Shown: positions 50,566 through 59,872 of the stretch, one piece after another
Layout of the letters: every line of letters begins with the position of its first letter
How positions within the stretch are numbered: the first letter of the stretch is position 1
Source: an uncultured Flavobacterium sp.
Lineage (GTDB): Bacteria; Bacteroidota; Bacteroidia; Flavobacteriales; Flavobacteriaceae
Direction: 5' to 3'
DNA: 64,000 nt
Assembly (NCBI RefSeq): GCF_946478785.1
Contig: NZ_CAMLDD010000028.1
Location: 6,475 to 70,474 of the forward strand
The notes under the pieces: model-generated
What the model was told of the DNA's origin: nothing
Databases searched by the model: none
What the model saw: the letters and a program-made list of their open reading frames with translations, nothing else
Made by a program: the position numbers and the translations under genes

Positions 50566-51618
50566 CTAAACATCATCATAATCAATATAAATAGACTCTG
50601 AAGTTGGGTGTGCCTGACAAGTTAAAATTAAGCCTGAAGCTATTTCTTTATCCGTTAAAATAGAATTTTTAGTCATTTCTGCAGTTCCAGAAGTTACGCG
50701 AGCTAAACAGCTGCTGCAAATTCCGCCCTGACAAGAATATGGTGCATCAATTCCTTGTTTTAAGGCAGCATCCAAAATGGTTTGCTTTTGGGACATTTCA
50801 AATGAAACTTCATCATCATCAACCAAAACGGTAATTTTTGTGTGTCCTTCCAGTGAGGTTTTTATTTCCTGTTCCTGAGATGAAGAAGTAAAAAGCTCAA
50901 ATTTAATAGCGGATTCTTTTACGTTTTTCTCTTTCAAAATTCCAGAAACCGTATTGATCATTTCTTCCGGACCACACAAATAGAATTTATCAAATTGTAA
51001 TTCTTTGTGTTTGTTGTTCAGGACAAAATTTACTGCCGATTTATCGATTCTTCCAAACAAAGCATTTTCGGCTTTAGCCTGACTAAATACATAATGTACA
51101 AACAGGCGTCCTACATATTGCAATTGCAGGTCATGTAATTCCTGGTGAAAAATAGTTGTTTGAGGAGTTCTGTTTCCGTAAACCAATACAAAAGTACTTT
51201 TTGGTTCACTTTTTAAAACCGATTTTATGATAGAAAGGACAGGAGTAATTCCACTTCCAGCAACAAAAGCTGCGTAGTTTTTTTGTCTTTCGGCATCTGG
51301 TTCAAAAGTAAATTTTCCTTCTGGATTACCTACTTCAAGAACATCTCCGGCTTTAAGTCTGGTATTGGCAAATTGCGAAAACAAACCGCTTTTAACTGCT
51401 TTTACAGCAATTCTTAATTCGCCGCTTTCGGGTGCAGAACAAATAGAATAAGCACGACGAATTTCTTGATTATCAAGGGTTAATTTTAAGTTTAGATATT
51501 GTCCTGCAATAAATTTATAGTCTGGTTTTAGTTCTTCGGGAACATTAAAAAGGATTGAAACCGCATCGGCAGTTTCACGTTTTACCTCTTTAATTATGAG
51601 TTTCAAGAATGAAGGCAT
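50566..51618 (-). CDS. ferredoxin-NAD(P)H reductase with 2Fe-2S domain (PaaE/Hmp-like)
   Basis: 350 residues. FAD-binding domain (FIAGQYLNLKL, RRAYSICSAP, about 35-65), NAD(P)-binding domain (FVAGSGITPVLSIIKSVL, about 116-133; FYLCGPEEMI, about 210-219) and a C-terminal plant-type ferredoxin with YSCQGGICSSCLARV (about 293-307) and a fourth Cys in LTCQAHP. This matches the PaaE-type reductase of phenylacetyl-CoA epoxidase, but paaABCD are absent here, so it more likely feeds electrons to another oxygenase or desaturase. Monocistronic on the minus strand. Confidence 0.88.
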   Translation of the reverse strand: MPSFLKLIIKEVKRETADAVSILFNVPEELKPDYKFIAGQYLNLKLTLDNQEIRRAYSICSAPESGELRIAVKAVKSGLFSQFANTRLKAGDVLEVGNPEGKFTFEPDAERQKNYAAFVAGSGITPVLSIIKSVLKSEPKSTFVLVYGNRTPQTTIFHQELHDLQLQYVGRLFVHYVFSQAKAENALFGRIDKSAVNFVLNNKHKELQFDKFYLCGPEEMINTVSGILKEKNVKESAIKFELFTSSSQEQEIKTSLEGHTKITVLVDDDEVSFEMSQKQTILDAALKQGIDAPYSCQGGICSSCLARVTSGTAEMTKNSILTDKEIASGLILTCQAHPTSESIYIDYDDV

Positions 51619-51706
51619 GATTGTATATTTTATGCAAAAATAGCAAACGGAGATTAAATGACGGACACTAAATTATTTTTTTTAACTTTTTTTTGTAACG
51701 TTTTTC

Positions 51707-51714
51707 TACTTTTG
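51707..51714 (+). promoter_or_regulatory. -7 promoter box of the DUF5687/ABC pair
   Basis: TACTTTTG, an exact TAnnTTTG match, 33 bases before the ATG at 51748. It argues against the upstream in-frame ATG at 51658. Confidence 0.45.
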
Positions 51715-51747
51715 ATCTCTTACTACAAAACTGAAAACCAAAGAACC

Positions 51748-53208
51748 ATGATTAAAAAGTTTATTTATCTCGAATGGAAAGCCTTTACCAGATCAGCATC
51801 GTTTGGAGCAAACCTGGCGATGAAAATTTTGATAGGTTTTTTGATGGTGTATTTTTCGATAATTTTTATCGGGATGGGAGTTGGGGCATTTTATATCCTA
51901 AAAAAAATGAATCTGGAACCGCTGGTAACGATCAACAAATTTTTGATTTATTATTTCTTATTTGACCTAATTATTAGGTTGCTGATGCAGGCAATTCCGG
52001 TGTTGAACATAAAACCTTTGTTGGTTCTGCCTTTTAAAAAACCTACGATAGTTCATTTTTCTTTAGGTAAAACGGCTTTATCTTTTTTCAATTGGGTACA
52101 CGCTCTTTTTTTTGTTCCTTTCTCTATTGTATTAATAATTGAAGGCTACGATGTTTTGGGAATCCTTTTTTGGTTTCTTGCGATTTTCTCTTTAATATAC
52201 ATCAACAATTTTTTGAATATTATTTTAAGTAATATTGATAAATTATTTATTGTTTTTATCGGAATAGCTTTGGTCTTAGGAGCTGCACAATATTACAAAT
52301 TATTTGATATTACAATCTTTACAGCTCCTGCTTTTCAAGGATTTTATGATACAAAATGGATGTTTTTAATTCCGGTTTTGCTGTTGATTGGCTTGTATCA
52401 ATTTACATTTCAATACTTTAAGAATAATCTGTTTTTGGATGCCGGACTTTCTAAAAAAGAAGACATAGCAACAACTGAAAACCTTGTTTGGCTGAATCAA
52501 TTTGGAACATTGGGTACATTTCTTAAAAATGACATTAAATTGATCCGAAGAAATAAAAGATCTAAAACTACACTGATAATGAGTTTTTTCTTTTTGTTTT
52601 ATGGGCTGATCTTTTTCGGAAATACACACCAGCCAGCCATCATGCATATTTTTGCCGGGATTTTTGTTTCGGGCGGATTTTTATTTGTCTTCGGGCAGTT
52701 TGTACCAAGTTGGGATAGTTCATATTATCAATTGATGATGACACAAAATATTCCGTATCGCGGATACATTACTTCAAAATGGTGGCTTATTGTAATCGCT
52801 ACTTTTATCTCTACAATCTTAGCATCATTTTACCTTTTTTACGGATTAGAAATTTATCTGACAATCGTAGTTGGTGCCATTTACAATATCGGAGTCAACT
52901 CACATTTGGTACTTCTTGGCGGCGCTTTTACTAAAACTCCAATTGATTTAAGTAATGCCGGTGGTGCTTTTGGAGACAAAAAAGCATTTAATGTAAGTGC
53001 TATGCTGCTGACTTTGCCAAAATTATTATTACCATTATTGCTATACTGGATTGGTCTTCATTTTGGCGATAAAGCTTTAGGATTATCTTTAGTAGCCGGA
53101 GCAGGGGCTCTTGGTTTTATCTTTAGGAATAAAGTGTTTTCGCTTATAGAGAAAAGATACAAAATCGAAAAATACAGTACCATTCAAGCTTACAAACAGA
53201 AAAATTAA
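51748..53208 (+). CDS. DUF5687 family ABC transporter permease
   Basis: 486 residues from MIKKFIYLEWKAFTRSASFG. About ten to twelve membrane segments are visible, with conserved PVLNIKPLLVLPFKKPTIVHF and FGQFVPSWDSSYYQLMMTQNIPYRGYITSKWW (about 340-372), the family pattern of DUF5687. The frame extends upstream to 51658, but a -7 promoter box and a poor hydrophobic leader lie there. It forms the membrane part of an exporter with the ATPase gene 82 bases downstream. The cargo is unknown. Confidence 0.85.
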   Translation: MIKKFIYLEWKAFTRSASFGANLAMKILIGFLMVYFSIIFIGMGVGAFYILKKMNLEPLVTINKFLIYYFLFDLIIRLLMQAIPVLNIKPLLVLPFKKPTIVHFSLGKTALSFFNWVHALFFVPFSIVLIIEGYDVLGILFWFLAIFSLIYINNFLNIILSNIDKLFIVFIGIALVLGAAQYYKLFDITIFTAPAFQGFYDTKWMFLIPVLLLIGLYQFTFQYFKNNLFLDAGLSKKEDIATTENLVWLNQFGTLGTFLKNDIKLIRRNKRSKTTLIMSFFFLFYGLIFFGNTHQPAIMHIFAGIFVSGGFLFVFGQFVPSWDSSYYQLMMTQNIPYRGYITSKWWLIVIATFISTILASFYLFYGLEIYLTIVVGAIYNIGVNSHLVLLGGAFTKTPIDLSNAGGAFGDKKAFNVSAMLLTLPKLLLPLLLYWIGLHFGDKALGLSLVAGAGALGFIFRNKVFSLIEKRYKIEKYSTIQAYKQKN

Positions 53209-53290
53209 TTAGTCAATTTGAAAATGTGTCAATTAGATAATAGCCTTAATTGACAAATCTAAAATCTTAATTCAAAAATCTAAAATTATC

Positions 53291-53986
53291 ATGATACAAG
53301 TAAATCAACTTTCAAAAATATATAACGGAACAACAGTTTTAAACATCAACAATCTTGAAATTCCAAAAGGACAAAGTTTTGGATTAGTCGGTAATAACGG
53401 TGCTGGAAAAACCACTTTTTTTAGTTTATTATTAGACCTGATTCAGCCTTCAACGGGAAACATTACCAATAATACTATTCAGGTCAATACAAGCGAAAAC
53501 TGGAAATCGTTTACCGGTTCTTTTTTAGATGAAAGTTTCCTGATTGGATATTTGACCCCCGAAGAATATTTTTATTTTATAGGAGATTTACGTTATCAAA
53601 ATAAGGCAGATGTTGATGCTCTATTGGCACAGCACGAAGAATTTTTTAACGGTGAAATTCTAAAAAACAAAAAATATTTACGCGATTTATCGAAAGGAAA
53701 CCAGAAGAAAGTTGGAATAATTGCCACACTTATTGGCAATCCTGAAGTGATTATTTTAGATGAGCCTTTTGCCAATTTAGATCCGACAACAGTAAGCCGA
53801 TTAAAAAAAATCATAAAAGAACTGGCCGAAAATCCAAATGTTACTGTTCTCGTTTCCAGCCATGATTTGCAGCATACTGTTGAGGTTTGTGACAGAATTG
53901 TAGCTTTGAATAAAGGAGAAGTTGTAAAAGATATTCAAACCTCAAAAGAGACGCTACAGGAGCTGGAATCGTTTTTTGCGGTTTAA
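53291..53986 (+). CDS. ABC transporter ATP-binding protein
   Basis: 231 residues. Walker A GNNGAGKTTFF (about 35-45), an unusual signature loop LSKGNQKKVGII (about 136-147; LSGGQ replaced by LSKGN), Walker B EVIILDEPFANLDP (about 154-167) and the H-loop SSHDL. It powers the DUF5687 permease just upstream. The spacer between the two contains low-complexity AATCTAAAATC repeats. Confidence 0.93.
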   Translation: MIQVNQLSKIYNGTTVLNINNLEIPKGQSFGLVGNNGAGKTTFFSLLLDLIQPSTGNITNNTIQVNTSENWKSFTGSFLDESFLIGYLTPEEYFYFIGDLRYQNKADVDALLAQHEEFFNGEILKNKKYLRDLSKGNQKKVGIIATLIGNPEVIILDEPFANLDPTTVSRLKKIIKELAENPNVTVLVSSHDLQHTVEVCDRIVALNKGEVVKDIQTSKETLQELESFFAV

Positions 53987-54074
53987 ATTTTCATATTTCA
54001 AAAAGAAGCGTATTTTTACCAGTCATTATACTAAAAATCCTTTTTAGAAGTTAATTGATTTAAACTCTTTTCTA

Positions 54075-56699
54075 TTGAAAAAGAATACGCTGAAATATAG
54101 TTTTCCATTTATTTTTTTATTTTTTTTGATAGCCTGTTCTACCAAAAGAGACACTTTTTTGGCTAGAAATTCACATGCCTTAAGTACAAAATATAACATT
54201 TTGTATAATGGAGGAATTGCTTTAGATAAAGGGTTAGCTACCATAAAAGGGAATAATCAGGATAATTTTTGGAAGATGCTGCCAATTGAAAAAATGCAAA
54301 TCGATGAAAATATTTCTGAGCAGGAGAAAACTAAAAATCCAGATTTTGAACTGGCAGAAACAAAAGCAACAAAAGCGATTCAGAAGCACTCAATGAATAT
54401 TGGCGGAAGAGAGAAAAACACCCAAATTGACGAAGCCTATTTAATGCTTGGAAAAGCACGTTATTACGACCAGCGTTTCATTCCGGCGCTAGAAGCATTC
54501 AATTATATTTTATACAAATACCCAAACAGCAGTAATATTTATACCGCAAAAATTTGGCGTGAAAAAACCAATATGCGTTTAGGAAATGACGCAATTGTGA
54601 TAAAAAACATTAAGCTTTTATTAAAAAATACAGATTTAGATAAACAAACATTTTCTGATGCAAATGCGTTATTGGCAGAGGCATTTTTAAATATGGAAGA
54701 AAAAGACAGTGCCGTTACGAAACTTAAAATTGCTGAAAAATTTTCGAAAATAAACGAAGACAAAGCACGTTACCGTTTTATTTTGGGTCAGATGTATCAG
54801 GAAGCAGGAATAAAAGACAGTGCCACTTATTTTTATGACGCTGTAATCGACATGAACCGTAAGGCAGATCGAAAATATATGATGCAGGCTTATGCTAAAA
54901 AAGCGCAAATGTATGATTATGAAAATGGCAATGACACACTATTTATAGAAACGTATGAGAAATTAGTCAGAGATCGTGAAAACAGACCTTATTATGATGT
55001 GCTTTTTTATGAAATGGGAGTGTTTTTTGATAAAAAGAAAAATCAGAAAGACGCTCTGTTTTTTTACAATCAATCCTTAAAAAGAAAATCCCAAGATTCC
55101 TATTTAACTGCATCAACTTACAGAAACATAGGAAATATGTATTTTAAAAATGCAGATTATACGATGGCTGCTAAATATTATGATAGTACTTTAGTAAAAT
55201 TAGATCCGAAAACCAGGGAATTTGCGTACATCGAAAAAAACCGAAAAAACTTAGACAATGTTATCAAATATGAAGGTATTGCAAAACGCAATGACAGTAT
55301 TATTAGGGTTAAAGCATTACCGGAAATTGAAAGAAAAACGTATTTTGAAAATTATATTGCAGAATTAAAAAAGAAAGACGAAGCTAAACGAATCTTAGAA
55401 GAAAAAGAGAAAGAACGATTAGCAAATATCGAACAAAATACAAATTCAGGCAGTGCCCCGGAAGCTGTGAATCCGCAGTCAACAGGAAATAATTCGCCTG
55501 TTGGTATGCCCGGAGGTTTCAATCCGCCAACCGGAAATGACGTTGCAAGTGCCTTCTATTTCTATAACCCATCAACAGTTGCTTACGGAAAACTGCAATT
55601 CAAAAAAATGTGGGGCAACAGAGCATTAACCGGGAACTGGAGATTATCTGCTTCAAAAGCTAATGCAGCATTAACATTAACAGATTCAATAAGTATGAAA
55701 CAGGATTCTTTAAATGCTTTGAAGGATTCAATTGTTATAGAAAAATATACAACAGATTTTTACGAAAAACAACTTCCAACAACACAGGTTGCTATGGATA
55801 GTATTGGTAAAGAACGCAATTTTGCCTACTATCAATTGGGATTGATTTACAAGGAAAAATTTAAGGAATACGATTTGGCCAGCAATAAATTTGAACAATT
55901 GCTTCGTAATAACCCTGAAGAGAAATGGATTTTGCCATCGATGTACAATTTGTATAAAATCTATCAGATTACAAATCCTGCAAGAGCAGAAAGGATAAAA
56001 TCTGATATTACTGCCAATTATCCAAATTCGAGATATGCCCAGATTTTAAACAATACAAATCCTGAAAACGGCACAAATTTATCGCCAGAAAAGGAATATG
56101 AAAAATGGTATAAATTATTTCAGGAAGAACAGTTTGACGCTGTCCTTGATAACATTGATAATTTGATAAATCAATATTCAGGAGATGAAATTGTTTCTAA
56201 ATTTGAGTTGCTAAAAGCCAATACATTAGGAAAAGTCAATGGTTTGGCAGCCTATAAAAAAAGCATGGAAGAAGTTGCGGATAATTATCCAAATAGTGAG
56301 GAAGGCAAAAGCGCACGTGAAATTTTAGAAAAACAAATCCCAACTCTGGAAAAACTTGATTTTACTACAGTTGATGGGAAAAACTGGAAAATTTTATATT
56401 TAGTTGACAAAAATGACGCTAAAACAGCTAAAAAAATTGAAGAAGCAATTAAGGTTTTTTTATTAATTGAAAATTTTGAAAGATTAACCACTTCTCTTGA
56501 TAAGTATAATAAGACTGAAAGCTTCTTTGCAATTCATGGTATAAAATCTGAAGCTTATGCCAGAGATGTTGCAGGAGTTTTAAGAGATGATGAAAAATAT
56601 AAAATCTCACATCCTTTTATTATTATTTCAAGTGATAATTACAAAGTTGTTCAGATGAAGAAAAACCTTCAGACTTATTTATCTCCAAAAACCCCATAA
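54075..56699 (+). CDS. sprE: T9SS/gliding TPR lipoprotein SprE (PorW)
   Basis: 874 residues. Lipoprotein signal with lipid Cys at 21 (FLFFLIACSTKRD), then the family start FLARNSHALSTKYNILYNGGIALDKG. Many TPR helices follow (for example IDEAYLMLGKARYYDQRFIPALEAFNYILYKYP, DALFFYNQSLK). A Pro/Gly-rich linker occurs near 460-495. This is the SprE/PorW protein of the type IX secretion system, needed for secretion and gliding in characterised flavobacteria. It starts at TTG (54075-54077), immediately before the signal peptide. The bactofilin gene follows 2 bases after its stop. Confidence 0.88.
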   Translation: MKKNTLKYSFPFIFLFFLIACSTKRDTFLARNSHALSTKYNILYNGGIALDKGLATIKGNNQDNFWKMLPIEKMQIDENISEQEKTKNPDFELAETKATKAIQKHSMNIGGREKNTQIDEAYLMLGKARYYDQRFIPALEAFNYILYKYPNSSNIYTAKIWREKTNMRLGNDAIVIKNIKLLLKNTDLDKQTFSDANALLAEAFLNMEEKDSAVTKLKIAEKFSKINEDKARYRFILGQMYQEAGIKDSATYFYDAVIDMNRKADRKYMMQAYAKKAQMYDYENGNDTLFIETYEKLVRDRENRPYYDVLFYEMGVFFDKKKNQKDALFFYNQSLKRKSQDSYLTASTYRNIGNMYFKNADYTMAAKYYDSTLVKLDPKTREFAYIEKNRKNLDNVIKYEGIAKRNDSIIRVKALPEIERKTYFENYIAELKKKDEAKRILEEKEKERLANIEQNTNSGSAPEAVNPQSTGNNSPVGMPGGFNPPTGNDVASAFYFYNPSTVAYGKLQFKKMWGNRALTGNWRLSASKANAALTLTDSISMKQDSLNALKDSIVIEKYTTDFYEKQLPTTQVAMDSIGKERNFAYYQLGLIYKEKFKEYDLASNKFEQLLRNNPEEKWILPSMYNLYKIYQITNPARAERIKSDITANYPNSRYAQILNNTNPENGTNLSPEKEYEKWYKLFQEEQFDAVLDNIDNLINQYSGDEIVSKFELLKANTLGKVNGLAAYKKSMEEVADNYPNSEEGKSAREILEKQIPTLEKLDFTTVDGKNWKILYLVDKNDAKTAKKIEEAIKVFLLIENFERLTTSLDKYNKTESFFAIHGIKSEAYARDVAGVLRDDEKYKISHPFIIISSDNYKVVQMKKNLQTYLSPKTP

Positions 56700-56701
56700 T
56701 C

Positions 56702-57103
56702 ATGTTTGAAAAAGCAAAAAAAAGCGGCACAGAGCTTTTAGGAAAAACCAATAGAATTGTTGAAGGAACTTCTATTATAGGAGATATAGTTTCTAAAGCC
56801 GATTTTAGATTCGATGGAGAATTGATAGGAAATTTTACTTCGCAGGGAAAATTAGTTATTGGACCATCAGGTATTATAAAAGGTGAAATTATTTGCCATA
56901 ATGCAGATATTGAAGGAGAGTTTCAGGGAAAACTAAAAGTTTTAGAAATTCTTAATATAAAAGCTACGGCAAAAATTCATGGAGAAGTAGTCGTTGGAAA
57001 ACTGTCTATTGAACCTGGAGCCGAGTTTACCGCTACTTGTGCCATGCTAACAAATTCTAAAGATGTAATTTTGAAAGATGGAAAAGGAGCCGAACAAAAA
57101 TAG
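56702..57103 (+). CDS. bactofilin family cytoskeletal protein
   Basis: 133 residues. NRIVEGTSIIGDIVSKADFRFDGELIGNFTSQGKLVIGPSGIIKGEIICHNADIEGEFQG is the DUF583/bactofilin beta-helix, which self-assembles into filaments without nucleotide. Bactofilins shape cells or anchor envelope machines. It sits 2 bases behind sprE and overlaps the AtpZ/I-like gene by 26 bases, linking the T9SS gene to the ATP synthase operon. Confidence 0.93.
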   Translation: MFEKAKKSGTELLGKTNRIVEGTSIIGDIVSKADFRFDGELIGNFTSQGKLVIGPSGIIKGEIICHNADIEGEFQGKLKVLEILNIKATAKIHGEVVVGKLSIEPGAEFTATCAMLTNSKDVILKDGKGAEQK

Positions 57104-57305
57104 AAGAAATAAGTGGATGCCACTTATTAATATTCCGGTTCAAATGGGAATCATTATTTTTTTGTTTTCCTATTTTGGCACTTGGTTAGATGAGAATCAT
57201 CCAAGTCCGAAAGTTTATTATAATACAATTTTTGTTATGATTGGCGTTTTCCTTGCTTTATATAATGTAATTCGTCAGGTTAACGATATCAATAAAACAA
57301 AGTAA
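57078..57305 (+). CDS. AtpZ/AtpI-like ATP synthase accessory protein
   Basis: 75 residues. Two membrane segments (about 17-35, NIPVQMGIIIFLFSYFGTWLDE, and 45-65) with the basic start MEKEPNKNRRNKW fit AtpZ/AtpI, which assists Fo assembly or Mg2+ uptake. The start lies inside the bactofilin gene (26-base overlap). A shorter start at 57117 is possible. Confidence 0.8.
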   Translation: MEKEPNKNRRNKWMPLINIPVQMGIIIFLFSYFGTWLDENHPSPKVYYNTIFVMIGVFLALYNVIRQVNDINKTK

Positions 57306-57359
57306 TTATCTTTTAAAAGGCTTTAAATAAATGTTGCATCTTTGCAAAAAATATTTCAA

Positions 57360-57752
57360 ATGCTTTTAAAGAATTACAAACCGTTTTTACAATTATTCAT
57401 TTTTGCCCTTGTTTTTTATATTTTACACAAAGTAGCTTTTTTACTTTTAAAAGTTAACCCCAAAAACTTTTATTACAGTATAGAATTTTTGTATTTATTT
57501 TTTTTAGGAATATCCGCATTGTTATACCTTATATTATTAATAGTAAAAAGGAAGAATTTTGAAATTGTTGGAATGGCGTTTTTGTTTGGAACATTTACGC
57601 AAATGTTAATAGGATATTTAATTTTAAGACCGATTTTAGAAAACAAACCTGAAGAGGTGATGATTGAAAAAGTCAGTTTTTTTATAACATTTATTTTGTT
57701 TTTGTTATTTGAGACGCTTTTAACTGTCCGATTATTAAATGAAAAGCGTTAA
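57360..57752 (+). CDS. small four-helix membrane protein, DUF6168-like
   Basis: 130 residues, four membrane helices (about 8-30, 40-62, 68-90, 105-122). ATG at 57360; the upstream TTG at 57342 is less likely. I recall DUF6168 proteins at this position upstream of atpB in flavobacteria; the family name is tentative. Probably a Fo-assembly or accessory factor, from context only. Confidence 0.68.
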   Translation: MLLKNYKPFLQLFIFALVFYILHKVAFLLLKVNPKNFYYSIEFLYLFFLGISALLYLILLIVKRKNFEIVGMAFLFGTFTQMLIGYLILRPILENKPEEVMIEKVSFFITFILFLLFETLLTVRLLNEKR

Positions 57753-57820
57753 AATAACGATTCTGTAAAACAACGTTCAAAAATAATTTTTCAGATTCTT
57801 TTTAATATTAATAAAAAATG

Positions 57821-57828
57821 TACCTTTG
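57821..57828 (+). promoter_or_regulatory. -7 promoter box of the atpBEFHAG operon
   Basis: TACCTTTG, an exact TAnnTTTG match, 42 bases before the atpB ATG. Confidence 0.5.
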
Positions 57829-57870
57829 CACCAAATTTTAGAAACGTAAAAAAATAAGATTTTCCACGAT

Positions 57871-59046
57871 ATGGTGATTTCAAACAAACCGCTCAGCTTT
57901 ATTCTTGCCGCTTTTGTAGCTTCTCTACCAATTATGGGTTTTGCAAATCCAGAGAATGACTCAACGCATGTTCAAACTGAAACAGCTCATGAAGAGAAAG
58001 TAGTTTCACATAATGCTCATCAGGAAGAAGAGCATGCTGCTCTTGATCCAAAAGCAAAAGTGGATGCTTTTATTGATCATCACTTACAAGATTCTCATGA
58101 CTTTGTTTTCTTTTCAGATGAAAAAGAAAATAAACACTATGGTTTTTCATTACCAGTTATACTTATAGATGGAGGTTTAAAAATTTTCTCATCTTCAAAA
58201 TTACACCACGGAGAGGAAGTTGCAGAAGTTGACGGAAACTTTTACAAATTGGTTCACGGTAAAATTTATAAAACAGATGCAGCCGGAACTATTAACTTTG
58301 ATGAACACGGTCATCCTTCAAACGAAAAGCCATTAGATTTTTCAATTACAAAAAATGTTGTATCAATGCTTTTTGTTTCAATACTATTATTCTTAATGTT
58401 TACTGGCTTAGCAAAATCATATAAAAAAGGACCAATCCCAACTGGATTTGGAAGAGTATTAGAGCCACTTATTATTTTTATCAGAGATGAAATCGCTGTT
58501 CCAAATATTGGTGAGAAAAAATACAGAAAATATATGGGTTACCTATTAACTGTATTTTTCTTTGTATGGTTGTTAAACCTTTTAGGTATGACTCCACTAG
58601 GAATTAATGTTACAGGAAATATTGCTATTACAGTTTGTTTGGCAGCTTTTACTTTTATCATTACACAATTTAGTGCGAACAAAGATTATTGGGGGCACAT
58701 TTTCTGGATGCCAGGAGTTCCTGTTCCAATGAAAATTATTTTAGCTCCAATAGAAGTTTTAGGGACATTAACAAAACCATTTGCATTATTGATTCGTTTG
58801 TATGCAAATATTACTGCAGGACACGTAGTAATTATGAGTTTGATTGCAATGATCTTTGTAGGTAAAAATTTAGCTGCAGATTTGCCAATCTCTATGGGAT
58901 TGACATTATTTATTTCGGTTATTGAAGTTTTAGTTGCATTTTTACAGGCTTTCATTTTTACAATGTTATCATCATTGTTTATTGGTATGGCTGTTCAGGA
59001 TCATGATCACGCTCATCACCATGAAGATGAAACAGCAATTATTTAA
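57871..59046 (+). CDS. atpB: ATP synthase F0 subunit a
   Basis: 391 residues, longer than in Proteobacteria because of an N-terminal extension. A signal-like start (residues 1-25, ending GFANPEN) and a His/Glu-rich soluble stretch precede the five-helix membrane core. The essential Arg is in LLIRLYANITAGHVV (about 308-322), which forms the proton half-channels with subunit c. The C-terminus is His-rich (DHDHAHHHED). This extended form is normal for Bacteroidota. First structural gene of the operon. Confidence 0.95.
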   Translation: MVISNKPLSFILAAFVASLPIMGFANPENDSTHVQTETAHEEKVVSHNAHQEEEHAALDPKAKVDAFIDHHLQDSHDFVFFSDEKENKHYGFSLPVILIDGGLKIFSSSKLHHGEEVAEVDGNFYKLVHGKIYKTDAAGTINFDEHGHPSNEKPLDFSITKNVVSMLFVSILLFLMFTGLAKSYKKGPIPTGFGRVLEPLIIFIRDEIAVPNIGEKKYRKYMGYLLTVFFFVWLLNLLGMTPLGINVTGNIAITVCLAAFTFIITQFSANKDYWGHIFWMPGVPVPMKIILAPIEVLGTLTKPFALLIRLYANITAGHVVIMSLIAMIFVGKNLAADLPISMGLTLFISVIEVLVAFLQAFIFTMLSSLFIGMAVQDHDHAHHHEDETAII

Positions 59047-59079
59047 TTTAGAAGTTTAATTTTATATATATAAATAGTT

Positions 59080-59277
59080 ATGGGAACAATTCCAACTTTA
59101 GTAGGTGCTGGATTAGTAGTAATCGGAGCAGGTTTAGGTTTAGGTAAAATCGGTGGATCTGCTATGGACGCTATTGCTCGTCAGCCAGAAGCTGCAGGTA
59201 AAATTCAAACAGCGATGATTATTATCGCGGCTTTATTAGAAGGTTTAGCATTTGCTGCTTTGATCTTAGGAAAATAA
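59080..59277 (+). CDS. atpE: ATP synthase F0 subunit c
   Basis: 65 residues, two membrane helices. The glycine-rich first helix (GLVVIGAGLGLGKIGGSAM), polar loop ARQPEA and ion-binding Glu54 in the second helix (AALLEGLAFAALIL) are all present. The residue after Glu is Gly, not the Ser/Thr of Na+-coupled rings, so proton coupling is likely. A 15-bp hairpin follows its stop, which could raise its mRNA abundance relative to its neighbours. Confidence 0.96.
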   Translation: MGTIPTLVGAGLVVIGAGLGLGKIGGSAMDAIARQPEAAGKIQTAMIIIAALLEGLAFAALILGK

Positions 59278-59290
59278 TAAAGAAAGAAAT

Positions 59291-59325
59291 AACAACATCT
59301 TTAACGGTTGGTTAAAGGTGTTGTT
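59291..59325 (+). promoter_or_regulatory. intercistronic hairpin behind atpE
   Basis: AACAACATCTTTAAC (59291-59305) pairs with GTTAAAGGTGTTGTT (59311-59325), 15 bp with one G-U pair and a 5-base loop. There is only a short T-run after it, so it is more likely an mRNA stabiliser or partial terminator than an operon end. Confidence 0.6.
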
Positions 59326-59367
59326 ACTTTTAAAAAAGGAAATTAAATATTTTAATATAGTTATAAA

Positions 59368-59868
59368 ATGGATAAGTTAATTAACGATTTTTCATTCGGT
59401 TTATTCTTTTGGCAAGCTTTAATCTTGTTGGTTTTAATTTTACTTTTAGTAAAATTTGCATGGAAACCAATTATGGAATCTATTACCGCAAGAGAAGAAG
59501 GTATTAAAAATGCATTACTTTCTGCTGAAAATGCAAAGAGAGAAATGGAAAACCTACAAGCTGATAATCAAAGAATTTTGAATGAAGCTCGTGCTGAACG
59601 TGATGCGATGCTAAAAGAAGCTCGTGAAATGAAAGAGCAAATGATTGCTGATTCTAAAAACGAAGCTCAGGCGCAAGGTCAAAAAATGATTGAGCAGGCT
59701 AAAGCGGCTATCGAAAGTGAGAAAAATGCTGCTATGGCCGAATTGAAATCTCAAGTTTCAACTTTATCATTAAGCATCGCTGAAAAATTATTGAAAGAAG
59801 AATTATCTAACAAAGAATCTCAAACTAAATTAGTAGAGAAAATGTTAGGTGACGTAAAGCTAAACTAA
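59368..59868 (+). CDS. atpF: ATP synthase F0 subunit b
   Basis: 166 residues. One N-terminal membrane helix (about 9-30, FGLFFWQALILLVLILLLVKFAW) followed by a long Ala/Glu/Lys helix (KPIMESITAREEGIKNALLSAENAKREMENL ...), the peripheral stalk that ties Fo to F1. Normal length. atpH starts 4 bases after its stop. Confidence 0.95.
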   Translation: MDKLINDFSFGLFFWQALILLVLILLLVKFAWKPIMESITAREEGIKNALLSAENAKREMENLQADNQRILNEARAERDAMLKEAREMKEQMIADSKNEAQAQGQKMIEQAKAAIESEKNAAMAELKSQVSTLSLSIAEKLLKEELSNKESQTKLVEKMLGDVKLN

Positions 59869-59872
59869 TATT

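Noticed and set aside
50566..51618. Phenylacetate degradation locus (PaaE plus the PaaK-like gene)
   Set aside because: The two genes are 11 kb apart and no paaABCD, paaG, paaH or paaJ genes are present. The PaaK-like gene belongs to the CapK branch.
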